Shown piece by piece: positions 53,026 to 62,291 of a DNA stretch of 64,000 nucleotides; position 1 is the first letter of the stretch; each line of letters opens with the position of its first letter. A program made the position numbers and the translations under genes. The stretch is from Lacrimispora sp. 210928-DFI.3.58 (GTDB taxonomy: Bacteria > Bacillota > Clostridia > Lachnospirales > Lachnospiraceae), in NCBI RefSeq assembly GCF_020554865.1, contig NZ_JAJCIC010000005.1, positions 1 to 64,000 on the forward strand, in the 5' to 3' direction. A model generated the notes under the pieces. That model was not told where the DNA came from and searched no databases. It worked only from the letters and a program-made list of their open reading frames with translations.

Positions 53026-53964
53026 ATGGGAGAATTTGTTTATTTTACGGAAGAACAGAAACAGAGGGCCAATGCGGTGGATCTGGAAGATTTTCTTTCC
53101 AGGCAGGGGGAAAAGCTGCTTCGTTCTGGAAGAGAAAAGCGCCTGGCCAGTGATCACAGTATTACAGTGAGGGGAAATCGATGGTATGATCACGCGACAG
53201 AAAAGGGAGGCTGTGCCATTGACTTTGTGCGGATGTTTTATAACCAGAGCTTTCCGGATGCAGTTACAATGCTGCTTGGTGGAGAACAGGGAGTTGCATA
53301 CCGGGAAAGCGTGAATCAGCAACTAGAACCGAAAAAGCCATTTGTACTTCCAGAGGCGAACCAGACCATGCACCGTGCTTTTGCGTATCTGATAAAGACA
53401 AGGTGTGTGGATCCTAAAGTAGTATCTGTATTTGCAGGAAAACACATGATTTATGAAGATGTTAAATATCATAATGTTGTGTTTGTGGGTTTTGATTCAG
53501 ATGGAATCCCACGCCATGCACATAAAAGGGGAACCTGTCAGAAGGGACAACCATTTAAGGGGAATGTAGAAGGATGTGATCCAAGGTACAGTTTTCGTTG
53601 GGTTGGGAAGAGTAATACCGTGTATGTATTTGAGGCACCGATTGATATGCTGTCTTTTATTTCCATGTATCAAAAGGGGTGGATGGATCATAGTTATGTG
53701 GCACTCTGTGGGGTGGCAGAACATGCGTTGATGCAGCTTTTGAATGATGCACCGCACATCTCCCAAATTGCTTTATGTCTGGATCATGATAAGGCGGGAA
53801 TCCAGGCAAGGGAACGGATAAAGAAAAACCTGTCTGAGCGGGGATACCATATGGTATTCTCGCTTTTTTCAAATCTGAAGGATTGGAATGAGGATCTTCA
53901 AGAGCTGAAGAAGCCACCGCCGGAATATATGAACAGACAGCAGACAGTTATACAGATGATGTGA
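53026..53964 (+). CDS. DUF3991 / Toprim primase-like protein
   Basis: A 312-aa protein. An N-terminal DUF3991-type part (NAVDLEDFLSRQGEKLLRSGREKRL, WYDHATEKGGCAIDFV) is followed by a Toprim domain (VYVFEAPIDMLSF, LCLDHDKAGIQAR) with the conserved Glu and DxD. It is similar to element primases that start synthesis on the transferred strand. ATG 53026 has the ideal GAAGGAGG site; TTG 53008 is less likely. Confidence 0.85.
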   Translation: MGEFVYFTEEQKQRANAVDLEDFLSRQGEKLLRSGREKRLASDHSITVRGNRWYDHATEKGGCAIDFVRMFYNQSFPDAVTMLLGGEQGVAYRESVNQQLEPKKPFVLPEANQTMHRAFAYLIKTRCVDPKVVSVFAGKHMIYEDVKYHNVVFVGFDSDGIPRHAHKRGTCQKGQPFKGNVEGCDPRYSFRWVGKSNTVYVFEAPIDMLSFISMYQKGWMDHSYVALCGVAEHALMQLLNDAPHISQIALCLDHDKAGIQARERIKKNLSERGYHMVFSLFSNLKDWNEDLQELKKPPPEYMNRQQTVIQMM

Positions 53965-53979
53965 GAGGAGGGGAGTAGG

Positions 53980-55797
53980 ATACAGGGAGTCATTATATTT
54001 ATTTGTATAGGTTTGGGGATGTTCGCTGTAATCGGCAGTCTGGTAATGATATCAAATCATTATACCTTAAACGGAATTAAATCGAGAACGGTAGGAGACG
54101 GGCAGTATGGAACTGCACGGTTTGCAACGGAAAAGGAAATACGGGAAACGTATGCTCATGTACCATATGAACCGGAGCAATGGAGAGCAGGAAAGCATCT
54201 ACCAAAAGAGCAGGGGCTGGTAGTTGGATACAAAAAGAAAGGAAATTCCATCACAGCACTGGTAGACAGTGGAGATATTCACTGTCTCATGATCGGGGCA
54301 GCAGGAGTGGGTAAGACCGCAAACTTCTTATACCCTAATATCGAATATGCCTGTGCTTCTGGAATGAGTTTCCTCACCACAGACACGAAGGGCGATCTGT
54401 TTCGTAATTATGCAGGTATAGCCAAGGAATATTATGGCTATCGGATTTCCATTCTGGATTTACGAAATCCCACCCGTTCTGATGGCAACAATATCCTGAC
54501 GCTGGTTAATAAATACATGGATGAGTATTTAAAGAATCCTGAAAATCTGGCAGCAAAGGCAAGAGCAGAGAAGTATGCGAAAATTACAGCTAAAACAATC
54601 ATCTGCTCTGAAGGGGCTTCTGCCAGCAGTTATGGACAAAATGCTTTTTTCTATGATGCAGCAGAAGGTTTGCTGACTTCTGTGATTCTGTTGATTGCAG
54701 AGTATTGCCCGCCAGAGAAACGCCATATCATTTCTGTGTTCAAGCTGATTCAGGATCTTCTAGCGCCATCCCCAGTGAAGAACCGGAGCCTGTTCCAGTT
54801 ACTTATGGATAAGCTGCCACCTACTCACAAGGCGAAGTGGTTTGCAGGAGCAGCTTTAAATTCTGCGGATCAGGCAATGGCCTCTGTGCTATCCACAACC
54901 ATGTCCAGATTGAATGCGTTTCTGGATTCTGAAATGGAACAGATCCTGTGCTTTGAGAGTACCTTGGACACGGAAACATTCTGTAGGGAAAAGTCAGCAA
55001 TTTTTATTGTGCTGCCGGAAGAAGATAACACGAAGTATTTTATGGTATCCCTGTTTTTACAACAGCTTTACCGGGAAATGTTGACGATTGCAGATGAACA
55101 TGGAGGAAAGCTGCCCAACAGAGTCATGATGTTTGCGGATGAAATCGGAACCATACCAAAAATTGAATCCATGGAGATGATGTTTTCTGCAGGCCGTTCC
55201 AGACGGATCAGCATGGTTCCTATCATTCAGAGCTTTGCGCAGTTGGAAAAGAATTATGGAAAAGAAGGTTCCAGTATTATCATCGATAACTGCCAGGATA
55301 TTTTGTTTGGAGGTTTTGCACCAAACTCAGAGAGCGCAGAAATCTTATCAAAAGCATTGGGAAACAGAACAGTGTTGTCTGGTTCTATATCCAGAGGAAA
55401 AAATGACCCCAGCCAGAGCCTGCAGATGATGAGCAGACCATTAATGGCGCCGGAGGAGTTAAAGACCTTGCCAAAAGGGAATTTCATTCTTGCTAAGACA
55501 GGGGTATGCCCTATGAAAACAAGACTTCCTTTGTTTTTTAAATGGGGTATCCGGTTTGAGGAGGTTTATGAAGTCCCGGAACAGGCAGCAAGAGAGGTTG
55601 TATATGCTGACCGATTGGAATTGGAGGAGGAAATAGTAAGGCGGTCTGATTTTGATGAGGAAGACTTATGGAGGGGATCTGTTGAAAGCGGAAAGTTGGA
55701 GGAGGCTTCTTTTTTAGGAGGAAAGGCTCATGGAGAGACAGCGAAGGAAAAACAGCATAAGGCAGCTACTCGAAGACCACCTCTTAGAACCGATTAG
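53980..55797 (+). CDS. VirD4/TraG-type coupling protein with apparent ATA start
   Basis: The hexameric ATPase that brings the relaxosome to the channel. Walker A is GAAGVGKT (residues 106-113 if counted from 53980), and Walker B MMFADEIGTIP is near 385. The first usual codon, TTG 54013, would cut into the N-terminal membrane helix. The GAGGAGGGGAG site (53964-53975) is spaced for ATA 53980, which gives the full helix QGVIIFICIGLGMFAVIGSLVM. The C-terminal 60 residues are charged and disordered. Confidence 0.88.
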   Translation: MQGVIIFICIGLGMFAVIGSLVMISNHYTLNGIKSRTVGDGQYGTARFATEKEIRETYAHVPYEPEQWRAGKHLPKEQGLVVGYKKKGNSITALVDSGDIHCLMIGAAGVGKTANFLYPNIEYACASGMSFLTTDTKGDLFRNYAGIAKEYYGYRISILDLRNPTRSDGNNILTLVNKYMDEYLKNPENLAAKARAEKYAKITAKTIICSEGASASSYGQNAFFYDAAEGLLTSVILLIAEYCPPEKRHIISVFKLIQDLLAPSPVKNRSLFQLLMDKLPPTHKAKWFAGAALNSADQAMASVLSTTMSRLNAFLDSEMEQILCFESTLDTETFCREKSAIFIVLPEEDNTKYFMVSLFLQQLYREMLTIADEHGGKLPNRVMMFADEIGTIPKIESMEMMFSAGRSRRISMVPIIQSFAQLEKNYGKEGSSIIIDNCQDILFGGFAPNSESAEILSKALGNRTVLSGSISRGKNDPSQSLQMMSRPLMAPEELKTLPKGNFILAKTGVCPMKTRLPLFFKWGIRFEEVYEVPEQAAREVVYADRLELEEEIVRRSDFDEEDLWRGSVESGKLEEASFLGGKAHGETAKEKQHKAATRRPPLRTD

Positions 55798-55812
55798 CAG
55801 AGAGGAGAACAG

Positions 55813-56076
55813 ATGGCTTATTTTTCTAAAATTTATTCTTCAGATCTGCCCCATCGGGCTAAAGCTGTGTATATGTATTTGAAGGACCGGAGTAATACAG
55901 ACGGACAATGCTATCCTGCGATTGGCACTATCGCAAAGGAATTAAACCTATCACGGAGAACTGTAGAACGGGCGATTCAGGATCTGGTAAAGGCTGGGCT
56001 TATAAAAAAGGAACAGAGGTGGCGTGAAAACGGAGGAAAAAGCAGTCTTTTATATACGCTGATAGACAGCAGCTAG
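55813..56076 (+). CDS. Helix-turn-helix (HTH_36-like) protein
   Basis: An 87-aa protein. The sequence LPHRAKAVYMYLKDRSNTDGQCYPAIGTIAKELNLSRRTVERAIQDLVKAGLIKKEQRW is a winged-helix pattern found in replication initiators and element regulators. It is the last gene with clear element-type sequence, behind AGAGGAG. Confidence 0.8.
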   Translation: MAYFSKIYSSDLPHRAKAVYMYLKDRSNTDGQCYPAIGTIAKELNLSRRTVERAIQDLVKAGLIKKEQRWRENGGKSSLLYTLIDSS

Positions 56077-56083
56077 AAGATAC

Positions 56084-56116
56084 GCCACCAAGGGATCAGT
56101 TTGTTTTCTTGGTGGC
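56084..56116. terminator. Hairpin after the HTH gene
   Basis: GCCACCAAG (56084-56092) pairs exactly with CTTGGTGGC (56108-56116), with a T-rich loop. No T-run follows, so it may be a weak terminator or an RNA-stability element. Bases 56117-56342 are A+T-rich, with a TATAAT at 56303-56308 but no good -35 and no gene. Confidence 0.5.
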
Positions 56117-56342
56117 ATATGGGATATGGCAATATGACATATGAAGAGAAGGTATCACTTGAAGAAATATAATAATCAGAGAAAAAATTAGACAGTTATC
56201 TATAAAAAAAGAAGGTGAGTGTGAGGTTAATGCGTATCAATTTTTGGTGAATATAAAACAACTTAGGGTAAGAAAAATATTCCCGAATAAAACAATATGT
56301 GGTATAATAAAAAAATGCTATGTGAACAAAAAGGGTGCCGCT

Positions 56343-56513
56343 ATGAACAAATATATTGGACAGCAATTTGCTGCTTTAAGATACGAAAAAAATATTTTGG
56401 TTGTTGAAGAAACTACATCCTCTGGTGGATGCGGCTCCTTCAACGCGGCTTCTTCATGTCCTGCGTCAGCCTGTCTTTATGACAGTGCGGCGTGGGGCTT
56501 TTTTATTGCCTGA
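56343..56513 (+). CDS. Short Cys-containing peptide at a composition boundary
   Basis: A frame of 56 codons behind AAGGGTG. The first 24 residues are A+T-rich in codon use (MNKYIGQQFAALRYEKNILVVE). The rest is G+C-rich with Ser, Ala and four residues' worth of Cys or Cys-pairs (GGCGSF, SSCPASACLY). It might be a small secreted or modified peptide, or a chance fusion across a recombination junction near 56,400. I know no homologue. Confidence 0.3.
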   Translation: MNKYIGQQFAALRYEKNILVVEETTSSGGCGSFNAASSCPASACLYDSAAWGFFIA

Positions 56514-56528
56514 AAGGAGTATGAGAAC

Positions 56529-57644
56529 ATGAGTCTGAAATATACCTGCCCCAGCTGTGGAACCCCCTTGGGTTATGAGGGATTGTGTTGGAAATGTAAG
56601 TGCGAGCAAGAACGGCAAGCTGCTCTGGCCTGGACGCCGGAACAAATTGTCGAAAAACAAAGAAACTTGATACAGAACATCCAGAGGCTGGCTGATATGG
56701 AGGATCCAGAGTTCGCCGACTTTTGGCAGCTGCTTGGCTACCATGATGCCATCACCCCGGAGATTCAGCGAGTGGCACTGGCCGCAGAGGTGTTCTGGCC
56801 CTGTGAGATCTATTATCACGCTCCCGCCGATGTGCGGGATGGTCTGATCCATGCGCTGTTGTCCGCGGAATATTCCAGCGCGGCCTCCAACCTGATGAGT
56901 TGCCTTGCTATGCAAGGAGATGACAAGGCAATGGAGACTCTGCTGGAGCTGGAGCGAAATCCCCGGCCCTGGCGCAAGGGCCTCTATGTAGACCCATCCA
57001 GCTATGCGCAGATCGGAGGCTGGACCTTCGACAAGGAGGGCCAGAAAATCCAACTCAACTTCGACACCTGCTATCCTATGGTCAAGGGAACCACTGGCGA
57101 GAAATCTCCCGTCCGCATTGGCCTAGAACGGGAAGATACCTGTCCCCACTGCGGCGGACGCATGGTGGATATATTGGTGCTGGACGGCCGGGATGAGCGG
57201 CTCCGGTTTCTGGGACTGGACGGTATCCTGACCGCCACATGCTGCCCCAGTTGTGTGGGCTTTTTGAAAGGCCCCGCCTTTAACCGTTTTACCCTGGATG
57301 GCGGCGTGGAAGTCTTTCCCTCCGAGCTCTTTGACGGGGCGGAGAAGACGGATTGCTATGTCAGTCCCGAGGACTACAAGGCCCTCACCGAAAATCCCTT
57401 TGTGCTGGGCGAAGCGCCGGTGCCCCTGTTTTACGGCGCGGCCTGCCAGGATGTGAACACCGTCGGCGGCTTTGGCAACTGGGTGCAGGACGCGGAATAT
57501 ACGACCTGTCCTCACTGCGGCAAGCCCATGAAGTATCTGGTCCAAATCCAGTGGGATACGGTGTTTGACTGTGCGGAGGGCACGCTCTATGTGGAGTTCT
57601 GCCCGGACTGCCATATCGTGTCCATGCAGCACCAGCAGACCTGA
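56529..57644 (+). CDS. Zinc-ribbon protein with a DUF1963-like C-terminus
   Basis: A 371-aa protein. The N-terminal CPSCG...CWKC ribbon (residues 8-24) is followed by a helical part (about 50-160) and a beta-rich second half with CPHCGG (about 202), CCPSC (about 239), CPHCG (about 337) and FCPDC (about 360). The C-terminal part with GGFGNWVQDAEYTTCP resembles DUF1963/YwqG proteins often found among immunity genes. GAAAGGAG precedes the ATG. Role inferred from the neighbours. Confidence 0.6.
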   Translation: MSLKYTCPSCGTPLGYEGLCWKCKCEQERQAALAWTPEQIVEKQRNLIQNIQRLADMEDPEFADFWQLLGYHDAITPEIQRVALAAEVFWPCEIYYHAPADVRDGLIHALLSAEYSSAASNLMSCLAMQGDDKAMETLLELERNPRPWRKGLYVDPSSYAQIGGWTFDKEGQKIQLNFDTCYPMVKGTTGEKSPVRIGLEREDTCPHCGGRMVDILVLDGRDERLRFLGLDGILTATCCPSCVGFLKGPAFNRFTLDGGVEVFPSELFDGAEKTDCYVSPEDYKALTENPFVLGEAPVPLFYGAACQDVNTVGGFGNWVQDAEYTTCPHCGKPMKYLVQIQWDTVFDCAEGTLYVEFCPDCHIVSMQHQQT

Positions 57645-57657
57645 AAGGGAGAACGCC

Positions 57658-58500
57658 ATGAAAAAGAGAACGGTTAAGGACTTTATTGCTCTGTACGCCC
57701 CGGAAGATGAGGAAAAGCTGGTACTGATTCAGGACGGTATCAGCGCGGATAAAACTTTTCTGGATACCTTCTGGGCGGCGCATACCCATGCCCTCGCAAT
57801 GGCAGATGTCCAGACTGGACAGGTGATCTCCGGTCGATGCTACCTGAGCTGGCCGCTGACGGACAAGGAACGGGATGCCGGTGGCTATTCCAAGCGGTTC
57901 GCCAAGGGCCAGATCTACCGGATCAAAGCCCGCGGCTGGAAAGGTGATGCCCTCAGTGAACCCCAGTGGTATGTCACGGAAGTGCTGGAGGAAGGTGTCC
58001 CCTGTCCAGCATTAGAGGAGATCTGGACGGAATATACAAAGCCCATTCTTCTGGAGGACGAAGTGCTGGGAACTCTCACACTGGATCGGGAGATGAGCAC
58101 ATTCGAGGGAACCTGTAAGTGGATGGGAAACGAAGTCCATATCTCGCTGGATGTGGACACTGAAAAGAAAGCGTCCTGGACCCGCGTCACCAATGTGATG
58201 AAGAAGCTGGTGGCAGAGCAGGAAGCCTGGGACAAGTCCCTGCGAGCGATGGCTGCCCAAAAGCTCACTGCTCAGGCCAACGAATGGCTGGCCGACAATG
58301 ACCAGACTGACCGAGATCCGGAGAAAGACCCCATCACCGAGGATGAGTTCGCCCGTCGTATCCTGCTCACCGAGTTTACAGTATCTCCCGGCGGCCGGTT
58401 TACCGCCTGGTATGAGGACGACGATATGTTCTGGGGCCATGTGGTCACTGTGGATGGGACACTGAAAAAAGGTCCTGTTGACGCTGATATACAGGGCTGA
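57658..58500 (+). CDS. DUF2262 domain protein, probable immunity protein
   Basis: A 280-aa protein starting at ATG 57658 behind AAAGGGAG. Residues 130-275 (LGTLTLDREMSTFEGTCKWMGNEVHISLDVD and LTEFTVSPGGRFTAWYEDDDMFWGHVV) match the DUF2262 pattern, a family linked to polymorphic toxin immunity. The first 120 residues form a separate beta-rich domain. Confidence 0.7.
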   Translation: MKKRTVKDFIALYAPEDEEKLVLIQDGISADKTFLDTFWAAHTHALAMADVQTGQVISGRCYLSWPLTDKERDAGGYSKRFAKGQIYRIKARGWKGDALSEPQWYVTEVLEEGVPCPALEEIWTEYTKPILLEDEVLGTLTLDREMSTFEGTCKWMGNEVHISLDVDTEKKASWTRVTNVMKKLVAEQEAWDKSLRAMAAQKLTAQANEWLADNDQTDRDPEKDPITEDEFARRILLTEFTVSPGGRFTAWYEDDDMFWGHVVTVDGTLKKGPVDADIQG

Positions 58501-58531
58501 CTACAACCGATTACAAAAGGAGGTGTCCACT

Positions 58532-58810
58532 ATGTGCGAGCACTGCCGAAACATTCAAATATGGAGAAAATTTGACGCCCCAAAGGACTATCTGGCCTGT
58601 ATTGCTTACATTCAGCAGTTGGTGTCGGAGGGGGAATTTGAATTGATAGCAGAGGAGTCCACCTGCCCGCTGGAGAAGGTAAAGACTGAGGATGGATGGG
58701 CAGACGAAATTATGGCTCACATGATCCGGTGCAAGCACTGCGGCCAGATCTTCACCTGTGTGGTCAACACCTGGCGAGGCAGTGGACACTTCAAAAAAGG
58801 CAAAGGATGA
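58532..58810 (+). CDS. Small CxxC protein
   Basis: A 92-aa protein behind AAAGGAGG. Cys pairs at CEHC (2-5) and CKHC (about 70-73) could bind zinc. The centre is acidic. It has the size of an immunity protein. No family recognised. Confidence 0.5.
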   Translation: MCEHCRNIQIWRKFDAPKDYLACIAYIQQLVSEGEFELIAEESTCPLEKVKTEDGWADEIMAHMIRCKHCGQIFTCVVNTWRGSGHFKKGKG

Positions 58811-58828
58811 CACAGAAAAGGCGGTGAA

Positions 58829-60847
58829 ATGATGAATCAGACAGAAGAAACAAAACTGCTGGAGCAGATTGAGAAGTGGAATGATGCGGACGAGTTCTCA
58901 CGATGTATTGAGGCCATCGAGGCTATCCCGGAACAGGAGCGGGGCTATTTGCTGACCGTCAAGCTGAGTCGGGCTTACAGCAATCTGGCGGCTCTGGGAG
59001 ATCATGGAGAGCATGGGACCGACGGTGAAGTGGACGGGGATCTCATCCGACACGCCATTGAGCTGCTGGAGTCCGTCCGCACCCAGGGTGAGAACGATCC
59101 CTACTGGAATGCCCGGATGGGCTACTCCTGCCTGATGGCATACGGCTCCGCAACCACCGCTTATGAATACGCAAAATGCTGGCTGTCCCTGGCCCCGGAT
59201 GACCCGGATGCCCAAGAGCTGGTGCGGGACTGTGAGAAATATCTGGAGGAGGAAAATTCCTTGGAACTGGATTGGAAAGAGCGGGAGGAGATCATCCGGT
59301 GGGAGACCATCCCCCCTGCCGACGATGACATCCTCGGCCATGTGAAAGTACATATCGACCAGTATTTCGGTGTCTATACCCAACTCCTCACGGACGACAG
59401 CGATCCGGATCACCCTCTGGAAATCGCCGTCATCCTGCCTCGACCGGAACATGACTACTACACCCTGGTCACTGTGGGCCTGAGCCGGCATCGGATGGAT
59501 TTCTCGGAGGAGCGTCGGGAGGAAAAACTGGAACGGGCAGAGCTGCTCATCAACCTGCCCCGAGACTGGAAGCTGACAAAGGCAGACTGCCGGGAGGAAC
59601 GGTGGAGCTGGCCCATCCGGATGATGCTGGCCACCGCCCACTTCGCCATGGAGGACCCGGAGGTAGGGCTGGAATCCAGAACTACACTTATGGAGGGTGA
59701 GGATGGCATCCCCTTTGCAGAGAATACGGACCTGCGGGGCGAGATCCTGCTCTATCCCGGTGTGTTTGGGGAGGAGTCCTTTTTCTGCCGTCTGCCGGAC
59801 GGGGACGAGGTCAACTTCTATCAGGTGATCCCCCTCTACCGGGAGGAGCTCCAATACAAGCTGGAGCACGGCTCGGATGCCCTGCTGGACCTCTGCCCAG
59901 ACGAGAGCCTGGAGGTCATCAATCCACACCGGCTGAATGTGGTCACCGACCGAGAGAAAATCAGCTACGACCCAGCGGAGATGGACAACGCCGCAGACCA
60001 GATCAAGAAGATCCAAGAGCTTCACCTGCCAGTGGACGAATTGGACGCCTGCAATCTGATGGTTTTCTTCCTGGGCTGGGCTATGAAGCGGGGCCAGATG
60101 AGTAACCCGTTCATCTCCCGGTATCGGGAGATAGTGGAGGCAGTCCAGACCGGAAAGGGGCCTGATCTTCGGGTGTTCATCCTGGACAACCTGGATGGGA
60201 AATTGTCTACTCAGTTCTTTGACCGGAGAGGCTCCGGTTTTGCCCAGTGGTACGCCCAGGACAACCGATCCAACCCCTATGTCTACCGCCGGGATTGCCG
60301 GAATATCGTCTTGGACAAGCTGAAAGACCGTGTCTGGAACAGTATTGCGGAAAAAGAAGCGGCCTACCTACTTCTGCCATATACCGAAGAAATCCGTCAG
60401 AGTGTGGAGCAGCTGTTAGATGAGCGGTATCAACAGTATCTGGAAGCGGAATTTGCAGATGACCCCGAGGAGCGGGTGGCGCGGGCAGCGGAAGGGAAAC
60501 CGGCTGTCATTCCCGACTGGGACGGCCCTCTGTTCTGCTACGCTTCTGACCGCGTCGCCCAGGATGGGTGCAAGGTGCAGATTATGGACCGGCTGTTCCC
60601 TGAGCGTGAGGATATGGGTTGGGAGAGCGGTTGGGCCTTCTACTCCGGGGACGAGGGCGATGTGTACGGTGAAGGGGATGAATACTACGAGTCACACTGC
60701 GGCTTCTATGATATTCGGGACATCTGCCGCATCGATCCAGACATTATCCCGCTCCTGAACCTGCCCTATGGTACCATGCAGATGCGCGGAGAAGATGGAG
60801 CGTGGTATGAGGTGATACGCGACGACGAAGGCGAGGAGGAAACCTAA
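58829..60847 (+). CDS. TPR, suppressor-of-fused and DUF2185 (Imm33) fusion protein
   Basis: A 672-aa protein. Residues 1-150 look like TPR helices. Residues 165-400 fit a bacterial SUFU domain (HVKVHIDQYFGVYTQLL, IAVILPRPEHDYYTLVTVGLSRHRM, LINLPRDWK). The C-terminal about 115 residues (CYASDRVAQDGCKVQIMDRLFPE, DMGWESGWAFYSGDE, CGFYDIRDICRIDPDI) fit DUF2185, called Imm33. SUFU and Imm33 are both known immunity families, so this may be a double immunity protein. Confidence 0.8.
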   Translation: MMNQTEETKLLEQIEKWNDADEFSRCIEAIEAIPEQERGYLLTVKLSRAYSNLAALGDHGEHGTDGEVDGDLIRHAIELLESVRTQGENDPYWNARMGYSCLMAYGSATTAYEYAKCWLSLAPDDPDAQELVRDCEKYLEEENSLELDWKEREEIIRWETIPPADDDILGHVKVHIDQYFGVYTQLLTDDSDPDHPLEIAVILPRPEHDYYTLVTVGLSRHRMDFSEERREEKLERAELLINLPRDWKLTKADCREERWSWPIRMMLATAHFAMEDPEVGLESRTTLMEGEDGIPFAENTDLRGEILLYPGVFGEESFFCRLPDGDEVNFYQVIPLYREELQYKLEHGSDALLDLCPDESLEVINPHRLNVVTDREKISYDPAEMDNAADQIKKIQELHLPVDELDACNLMVFFLGWAMKRGQMSNPFISRYREIVEAVQTGKGPDLRVFILDNLDGKLSTQFFDRRGSGFAQWYAQDNRSNPYVYRRDCRNIVLDKLKDRVWNSIAEKEAAYLLLPYTEEIRQSVEQLLDERYQQYLEAEFADDPEERVARAAEGKPAVIPDWDGPLFCYASDRVAQDGCKVQIMDRLFPEREDMGWESGWAFYSGDEGDVYGEGDEYYESHCGFYDIRDICRIDPDIIPLLNLPYGTMQMRGEDGAWYEVIRDDEGEEET

Positions 60848-61081
60848 ATGAACAGCGAACAGATCACAGCATTTTTGCAAGAGCATTGGTATATTGCCTC
60901 AGTGGTCATCGGGGCCGTGATTTTAATTGGAGCGATCCGCAACTGGAACTGGCTCTGCGACCCCACTGGTACGCGGGATGCCCACCGCCACAGCAGAGGA
61001 TACCGGCGGGTGGTGTTCTTCCTGCTGGGCGTCCTCCTGATCGTGGTGAGCATCTGGGGATTTGTACTGAAATTGAAATAG
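60848..61081 (+). CDS. Imm17-like membrane protein
   Basis: A 77-aa protein with two membrane helices (about 14-31 and 54-75) separated by a basic loop, and an NWNWLCDPTG motif after the first helix. This layout fits the Imm17 family. It begins directly after the SUFU gene stop, behind GAGGAAACC. Confidence 0.65.
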   Translation: MNSEQITAFLQEHWYIASVVIGAVILIGAIRNWNWLCDPTGTRDAHRHSRGYRRVVFFLLGVLLIVVSIWGFVLKLK

Positions 61082-61094
61082 GAGGAGCAATCCC

Positions 61095-61307
61095 ATGACC
61101 CAAGAAGAACAGATCCGACTCTATCGGCTGATGGAAAAACTCAACTGGTTTTTCCACCAAGAGATGCACTACTTGAATAGAGATATTGCGGAAAAGACTG
61201 CACGGGAGTGTTACCCGGAGATTCGGGATTTTACATACGATATTTTGTGGAATGACCTGCCCAAAGAGGTGCAGGAGCAGCTCATGGACGAGGAGGAATC
61301 CCTATGA
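61095..61307 (+). CDS. Small acidic hypothetical protein
   Basis: A 70-aa helical acidic protein behind TAGGAGGAG. It overlaps the next gene by 4 bases (ATGA), so it is co-translated with it. It has the size and charge of an immunity protein. No family recognised. Confidence 0.5.
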   Translation: MTQEEQIRLYRLMEKLNWFFHQEMHYLNRDIAEKTARECYPEIRDFTYDILWNDLPKEVQEQLMDEEESL

Positions 61308-61714
61308 GTACGCTGATTGGCTCTTTTGATGGTCTGCACGACAACAGAGTCCTGTGCTACTGCGCTGACTTTGAAGCCCATACCCTGCACATGGATACCC
61401 AGACCGAGTCCGGAGAGAAAGTATCCGTTCACTTCACCGGCCTGCTGGCCCACTGGTTTGAGAATGTGATCCAGGACAACATCCTCTTTGGCATGGACGA
61501 GATCACCGTGGACGGTTTTTTTGAACAGTATAAAGACCTGCTGGATGGTACCATCCCTTACGGCTTTCCCGCCTGTTGCGGCATCGAGGAGCTGCGGGAG
61601 CGCATGGACCGGGAGCACATCCGGGTATTTGTCATTGACTCATCCCTTGGGCTGTGCGGATTTGTCCTGGCTAAGGAGGTGGAACTGCAATGTCAATCAC
61701 TGCTTATAAAATAG
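61304..61714 (+). CDS. Hypothetical protein, probable immunity protein
   Basis: A 136-aa acidic protein with a beta-rich first half (GSFDGLHDNRVLCYCADFEAHTLHM) and a helix with CCGIEELRERMDREH. It overlaps both neighbours (4 bases upstream, 25 bases downstream). No named family recognised. Confidence 0.5.
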   Translation: MSTLIGSFDGLHDNRVLCYCADFEAHTLHMDTQTESGEKVSVHFTGLLAHWFENVIQDNILFGMDEITVDGFFEQYKDLLDGTIPYGFPACCGIEELRERMDREHIRVFVIDSSLGLCGFVLAKEVELQCQSLLIK

Positions 61715-62277
61715 AAGCCGTCGGCCATGACCGAACCGGCAAGAACTTCGGCTATGTGAATATCATGTATCGTTATGGCAACAAGCAATCCTGCCCCCGA
61801 CCGGATCAGTGCGAAAAGATGGAAGTCATGTGGGCGGATGAGAGCGTCTATGGACCTCCTGCTCCCGGCAGCAAGGTGGGCGATTTTATACAGACATGGC
61901 TGATGGGCTCCTGGAACTGCGGCGTGTTTACCCACCGGGAGATCGCCCAGCGGCTGATGGATGCCTTCACTGGCCTGAAACTCAAGGAGCTGGAATGGTT
62001 CGAGAACCCCAGAGAAAAGACGCTGAAAAACGGAAAGCCCCGTGCGCGCCGGGCCAAGTGGCTACCGGAGCAGGAGGTAGATCTGGTGTACCTCTACTCC
62101 GACCACTATCTTGACGCAAGAAATCCGACTCCCACCGAAACCGACTTCTTCACGGTTACAAGGATGGATGCCTGGGGCATGAGCACCTGGTTTATGTGTA
62201 CCCCACAGGCCGCTGAAAAGCTGATCGCCATGGATTACGATAATCTGGCTATCCAGGAAACCACCATTGTGGGATAA
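61690..62277 (+). CDS. Hypothetical protein, probable immunity protein
   Basis: A 195-aa protein behind AAGGAGGTGG, 25 bases inside the end of the preceding gene. It has an N-terminal beta part (AYKIEAVGHDRTGKNFGYVNIMYRYG), a Trp-rich middle and a conserved-looking DAWGMSTWFMCTPQ near the end. No family recognised. Confidence 0.5.
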   Translation: MSITAYKIEAVGHDRTGKNFGYVNIMYRYGNKQSCPRPDQCEKMEVMWADESVYGPPAPGSKVGDFIQTWLMGSWNCGVFTHREIAQRLMDAFTGLKLKELEWFENPREKTLKNGKPRARRAKWLPEQEVDLVYLYSDHYLDARNPTPTETDFFTVTRMDAWGMSTWFMCTPQAAEKLIAMDYDNLAIQETTIVG

Positions 62278-62291
62278 GAGGAGAATGCGGC

